DNA from: Malacoplasma sp.
Lineage (GTDB): Bacteria; Bacillota_I; Bacilli_A; Mycoplasmatales; Mycoplasmoidaceae
DNA: 32,989 bases
Direction of reading: 5' to 3'
Assembly (NCBI GenBank): GCA_029258015.1
Contig: JARHZT010000036.1
Coordinates: forward strand, 1 to 32,989
Shown in pieces: positions 24,425 to 32,989 of this stretch; position 1 is the stretch's first letter; the number at the start of each line of letters is the position of its first letter. The notes beneath the pieces are model-generated. The model was not told the DNA's origin. It did not search any database and was given only the letters and a program-made list of their open reading frames with translations. Both the position numbers and the translations under genes were made by a program.

Positions 24425-25061
24425 ATTTATTAAATTTATTTTGATTTTCTCTGCTTTGAACAACAACAACCAACACTCTTAATAATGGGTTTAATACGAA
24501 TGTAATGAAATCAGTAACATAAACTAATGGATCTTCATCTATTACAATTCTTTTTATTTCATCATCGTAATAATTACTTTCCATATGTTCTTCATCATGT
24601 TTATTTTTATTTTGAACACTTCTTCATGAATGTAAATTATTTTTTATTTCATAAATACTTTCAATTCAAAGTTCTTCTTGATCTGAAAATAATTTAGAAT
24701 ACTCTTTTACAACTTCATCTAAATAATTAATGGCATTATAAAAATTTAATTTTTTTACAGGAAATAATTGTTTTATGAAAAATTTCATAAATTTTTCGAT
24801 GTTACTTACAAAACTATTGTAATGCATTCTAAGTCATAATCTGTTTTCTTTTTTTACATCATAAGATTCTTTTTTGCAATTTCTATAAAACTCAAATGCT
24901 TGTTTTACATAAATGTCTAAAAGATTCAAATATCAAGGTTTATTTTCAATATTTATTTGCTTTTCTTTAAGTTCAGACGAAATAAATTCTAACTTTTTGA
25001 TTTCAAGACAAAGTCTTTTAATAAATTCTTCATTTTCATCTAACATTTTTTTATTTTTCAT
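24423..25061 (-). CDS. Hypothetical protein (212 aa)
   Basis: Code-4 ORF missing from the supplied track; read codon by codon with no TAA/TAG, several TGA(Trp). Begins MKNKKMLDENEEFIKRLCLEIKKLEFISSELKEKQ..., ends ...DFITFVLNPLLRVLVVVQSRENQNKFNK. Hybrid helical/charged composition; no confident family. Confidence 0.75.
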
Positions 25062-25100
25062 ATCATAATTTTAAGTCACTAATTTTTATTAATTCAAAAA

Positions 25101-25137
25101 AAGAAAAAGAAGAAAAGCGAAAACTTTTCTTCTTTTT

Positions 25138-25138
<1 letters not shown>
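25101..25138 (-). terminator. Intrinsic terminator downstream of lacZ-like gene
   Basis: AAGAAGAAAAG-CGAAAA-CTTTTCTTCTT flanked by A/T tracts, abutting the stop codon. Confidence 0.8.
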
Positions 25139-28275
<3,137 letters not shown>

Positions 28276-28294
28276 ATAATCTCCTTTTTTCTTC

Positions 28295-30424
28295 TTATCT
28301 AACTTCTTTAATTAATGCTATGAACATCGATGCTGTTCATGAAAAATTTGTAGTTGATAGTCCTTGTTTTGTTAAGGGATGGTAGTTTTCTCTTAATGGT
28401 TCATAAGCATGTTCTTTTGAATTTAAAATGTTTATAATTTTATGTTTAATTTTCAAGGCCAATTTTTCGTCATAGTTATAAATTCCAAGCAATGCAAAAT
28501 ATAAGAATGATATTCACACAGGCCCTCTTCAATAGTCTGTAGGATCAAACCTATCATTATCCACAGACACCGTTGGAAAAGGAAACTCAGTTAAGAAATT
28601 GTTTGGACCTAATGAATTAATCATTTTTTTAGCTATTTCAAGTGAAGCAATCTTTGCATAGAAAGGTAAAAATTGCTCAATAGATAAACCATATTCTACT
28701 AATGGTGTTTTCTTATCAAATTTAATATCATGGTAAAAACCATCTTTATCTGAATACATAAATTTGTTAATGTTATCTTTTAACTCTTCAGCTAGATCAT
28801 TTTTGATCTTATGATTTTTCATTTTTAATATTTTTTCAATTTGGACTAATGACATCAATTCAGTATAGTAAAAAGAGTTTAAACAAACTGAATTTTGATC
28901 TCCAACATATCCTATAACTTCTTCATCTTTATAGTTTGGATAAATTTCCATTCTATCTCAATCAAATCTTGGAGCATTATCCATTCCAGATTCTCAAGAA
29001 ATAGCTTCTATAATAGTTCTTTTTGATTTAAAAACATTTTTTGCATCAACAGTAGCACCATATGAAAGGAATAACTCGGGTGACTGTGATCTTCTATTGT
29101 TTAATCATCATTCTTGAAACTTAATAAGTTTTGGATATATTTTTTTCAATCATTCTATATCTTTAGTTTTTCTATAAACTTTTAAAACTGATCAAGATGC
29201 TAATGGAGGTTTTGTATTTCTTTCGTTTCAGTTTCCACCAACTCCACCTCTATCTGCTGCATGATTATAGAAGATACAGTCAGGAATCATTCCAAAATCT
29301 TTTGGTCTTAGTTTGTCATCTTTTTTAATTTGATGGTCAAACATTGAATCAATTGCTTCTTTTGCTAAGAAAGGAAAGAATTCAGCAACACCATAAGATA
29401 TTTTAAAAACATCTCAAGCATAAGCTCCAATAAAGTCAGCATAAGCTATAGAAGGTATAACTGTATGTGATTTTATTTTCCCATTTGGAGCTAATCAGTT
29501 TCCAATTAATGTGTAAATTGATTTAATAACAACATTTTTTTCACCATCAGACAAATTCTTACAGCAATTAAAATATTTTCTTCATCTTTTATTACATTCA
29601 TCAATTGTATTTTTTATGTGTACTTCACCAAAATTGATTTTCTCTTTTTTCTTATTGAAGTAAAAAGAGTGATATCAGTTTGTTTTTAGTATCAAGTCTT
29701 TTGAACCTTCTTTAACAACAAAACCTTTAAATTTATATAAAACATTTTTTGCATTTTCTTTGTTTTCTTCAGAAATCAAAGTAATGTCATCGTTGTGATA
29801 AATTTCAAATGTTTCTTTTTCTTCTTTGTTTATTAAAGGATCAAAATTAATTTTTATTGAATCATTGTTTATTTTGTAATCTTTTAAATATTTGATTCAA
29901 TCATCTTTATTTTCAATACCATTAGTTGATTTATGTTTTACACTTTCATATATTGAAATTTCATTTAATAATTCTATTTTTAAGTATTTTTTAGAACTTA
30001 CTTTTAATTCGATATCAAATAAAACATCTTCTTGATTTGCAAATAGCATTTTTTTAGTTATTGCTATTTGATAATCACTAGTTTTAATTTTTGATTTTAT
30101 ATATAAAATCCCATTCTTTTCTTCGATTTTATAATCTGAAAAGTCTTTAATTATTTCATTATTAACTTTTATTTTTATATTTGAAAGAGAATGTCCAATA
30201 TTTACAGGAACTTCTTGTGAGATAACCATAGGTCCTGTAAATTTAAGTGATTTATCTTCAGGAAAGTAATATCCAAATCAAGCACCATTGTCTGAAAATG
30301 GATTAGATTTATTTGTTAATTTGTAGTTGAAATCGTTGTCAAATGGAGTAGTTTGAAAATTTATTTCAGCTTCAGCATTTGATAATCTTAAAATTCCGCT
30401 TTGAGATTTATAATATTTTTTCAT
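28295..30424 (-). CDS. GH63/YgjK-like (MGH1-type) glycoside hydrolase
   Basis: Code-4 ORF of 709 aa joining 29897..30229 and 28529..28951. 'GAYAWDVFKISYGVAEF', 'GGNWNERNTKPPLASW', 'ESGMDNAPRFDW', 'TDYWRGPVWISF', 'NYHPLTKQGLSTTNFSWTAS' match the (alpha/alpha)6 GH63/GH37-like catalytic fold. Confidence 0.8.
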
Positions 30425-30430
30425 TATATA

Positions 30431-32989
30431 TTACTTAGCAGCAGCCATAAGTTTTTTGGCATCTTTAGTATAGAAGTAGAATGATTCAATTTGTGAATTT
30501 TCCACATGGATTAATTCCATCTTGTCTAATTGAATTCAGTTTCCATTATCAATTATCTTGATTGAATTATCGTGTGATTTGTGAATTAATTTAACATTCT
30601 TAAGACTAAATTCTTTTCCAACTAATGATCCAGAGTGATCGTTAACAATTACAAATTTGTTATCTGAAATACCAATTTTTGAAGACATTGTTTTCTTAAC
30701 AAAAATTCCATAATCATATGAAACTGGAGATTCATATTTGATTTTTTCATTCATTCCTTCAAAGTATTCAGTTAATGAAGTTTCATCGAAGTCTATATCT
30801 TTTTTAGATAATACTTTTAAATCAACTTTCATCATTTCTTTATATGGTTGACTTAAGCTAATAGAATAGAATTTTTCAATCAATTTGTTTTGTTTTTCAA
30901 CAAAATTAATTTTAGCTTGTTTTTTACCTTCAGATGTACCTGCACTATTTTTTTCATTAATGTATGCTTGTTTAAGTTCAGACATTTCACGTTTAACATC
31001 ATTTCTAAGGTTTTTAATTTCATTTTTTTGAGAAGCATCAGCTTTATTTTTTTGTTCTAGTTCTTTCAACATATTGATGTAAGATGAAACATTTTCGTTG
31101 TATTCTCTATTTCAATTGCTTGATTCACTAGCAGCTTTTTCAATAATTAAGTTCTTAAACCCAACTTTGTGGTTTTTCAATAATGTTTTAAGTTCTTTTT
31201 TAACAGATGATATTTCTTTTTTTAAGTTTCTTCTTTCATTTTTTAATGATCTAACTTGGTCACTATTCAATGTTTCATTAATAGCAGTTTGAATTTGATC
31301 ATCTTTTTCATACAACTTAGTAATTTTTTCTTTACATTTGAATAATATTTCATTTTTTTCATTTTCAAATTTTTGGTAATCTTCATTAAAAATGAATTTG
31401 TATTTTAAAAATCCTTTGTTGTATTTGTTGATAACTGAAGTTTCAGAAATATTTTTAACTCTTGCAATTTTTGCATCTCTAATTTGGTATTCAAATTTAA
31501 AGTAGTATCAAAGATATGCTGGAACTAAAATTAAGAATATCATCACAACTTTTAATATAGAACCTAAATATCATCCTTCAGGTCATTCATTATATGGAAG
31601 GTTAAGTGGCGCAGTATCAAAGAAAGTTAGTAATAGAATTATTATAGTAATAATAGATAGCATTATACCTATTCCTACACCTAATGCTCTGTTACCCATT
31701 TTAAATGATCTTTCCTCAAATTCTTTTTTAAGTCTTAAGTTTACATAAGACACAAAGATAATTAATCATGGCAACATACCAATTCATCCAGCAGCACCTT
31801 TAATTAATTGTAATGATTCTGCTAAATCACCTTTTGATAACATAAGAAACAACATTAATGGAGTAACTATTAAGAATTGTACTCATGTACCAAAAGAACA
31901 AACACCATATCTATTTTCTTTTGAAAGTCTTTGTCCAAAAATACCAGGTGATATTTCAGAGAACATAACTTTAACTGGTGCAGAAGTTCAAACAATAATT
32001 CCACCTAATGATGAAATGAAAAAGATTGAACCAATTAAGATAAATGTAAATTTATTTATAACTTCATTGCTAACACCCATTGGATGTAAGATGAAGTAGA
32101 ACAAGTTTGCAAATGAATCAGCTCATCCAGATGCTAAACCACCAACTGGTGGAAATACAGATGCTAACAATGTACCTGCAACATATGCAAATCCAATTAC
32201 AGTAACTGATATTAACATTGCTCTAACAAATGTTTTTTTACCACCTTTTACGTCATTAACATAAACACCTAATGTTTGACCACCATCAGCTGCCATTAAT
32301 ACTCAGATAAATGTAGAAATTCATCCGAAACCTAATCCACCAGATAAACCTCATTTATTTAATTGTTCACTTGGAATAAGACCAGGCGCTTCAGTAACTG
32401 GTCCACCATTTGCAGAAGGTTTTAATAAACTTGGATCAATAGCTCCTACAATTCAACCTATAATTGCAAAAACAAAGAAAAATCCAGTAATACCTAACAT
32501 CAAGGCCCCACCCAATGATGTTAATTTAGATAATTTTTTAGTATTTAGTGTTGAAACCAAAGTAATTATAAAAAAGAATCCTGCTGCTGCTCACGGGATA
32601 ATTTGGTTATACAATGGATCACTTGTGTAGTCATTCCCTGTAACAGCAAAAGAAAGGTAATTAATTCTTGACGGCACTGCCGAGAAGAAGTATGTTAAAT
32701 TCGCAAATCAAAACATGAATGAAGTTAGAAATGCTGTTTTTCTACCAACAGATGTATGAATTCACGAAGTTAGACCAGATTTTGTTCCTTTAGCTAAGGA
32801 AGCAAATTCTGCAATTATGAAAACAAATGGGAACAAAAAAATTACAACTGCAATAGCAAAAGCTACAGTCGCACTTAAACCTAGTCCCACATAGTTGTCA
32901 ATAACATTTTGAAAATTGAAAATAGCTAAAAGTGCAATAGATACCATTGCAAAAAGTGATATCTTCTTGTCTACACTTGAGCTCTTTTT
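30431..32989 (-). CDS. APC superfamily permease with a ~350-aa coiled-coil cytosolic C-terminal extension; 5' end outside window
   Basis: ORFs 32762..32947, 31112..31315 and 30536..31072 share a frame, open to the window edge. TM segments up to ~31490, then a charged coiled-coil region and a C-terminal ~100-aa domain ending 'KDAKKLMAAAK'. Confidence 0.82.

Noticed and set aside
24460-24480. CAACAACAAC-like microrepeat
   Set aside because: Encodes valines in the 212-aa hypothetical protein; too short and simple to be a functional repeat, and not a CRISPR.

Overview
The window is an AT-rich Mollicute chromosome segment, probably from the Entomoplasmatales/Spiroplasma-Mesoplasma clade. That placement comes from UGA=Trp decoding, gene content and tight gene packing. 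The supplied ORF track uses the standard code and breaks most genes at in-frame TGA. Re-reading with genetic code 4 joins the fragments into 17 protein genes: 16 on the minus strand and one, rpmB, on the plus strand. Right to left (minus-strand transcription order), the window contains: an APC permease with a long coiled-coil C-terminus (truncated by the window edge); a GH63/YgjK-like glycosidase; a GH2 beta-galactosidase; a hypothetical protein; rpmB (+); asnS-pgsA-serS; a hypothetical protein; an MFS transporter; pdhA-pdhB-pdhC-pdhD; an APC amino-acid permease; an ABC ATPase overlapping a very long secA; a cinA C-terminal-type amidase; and a BMP lipoprotein/ABC ATPase/ABC permease operon. 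No CRISPR array, transposon, rRNA or tRNA was recognised. The best second-look items are: SecA with a ~600-aa charged C-terminal extension; an orphan ABC ATPase overlapping secA by 20 nt; a predicted Arg-rich leader ORF plus a hairpin/T-tract upstream of an amino-acid permease; an APC permease with a ~350-aa cytosolic extension in an operon with two glycosidases; and two hypothetical proteins. None of these is clear evidence of a new defence or mobile system.
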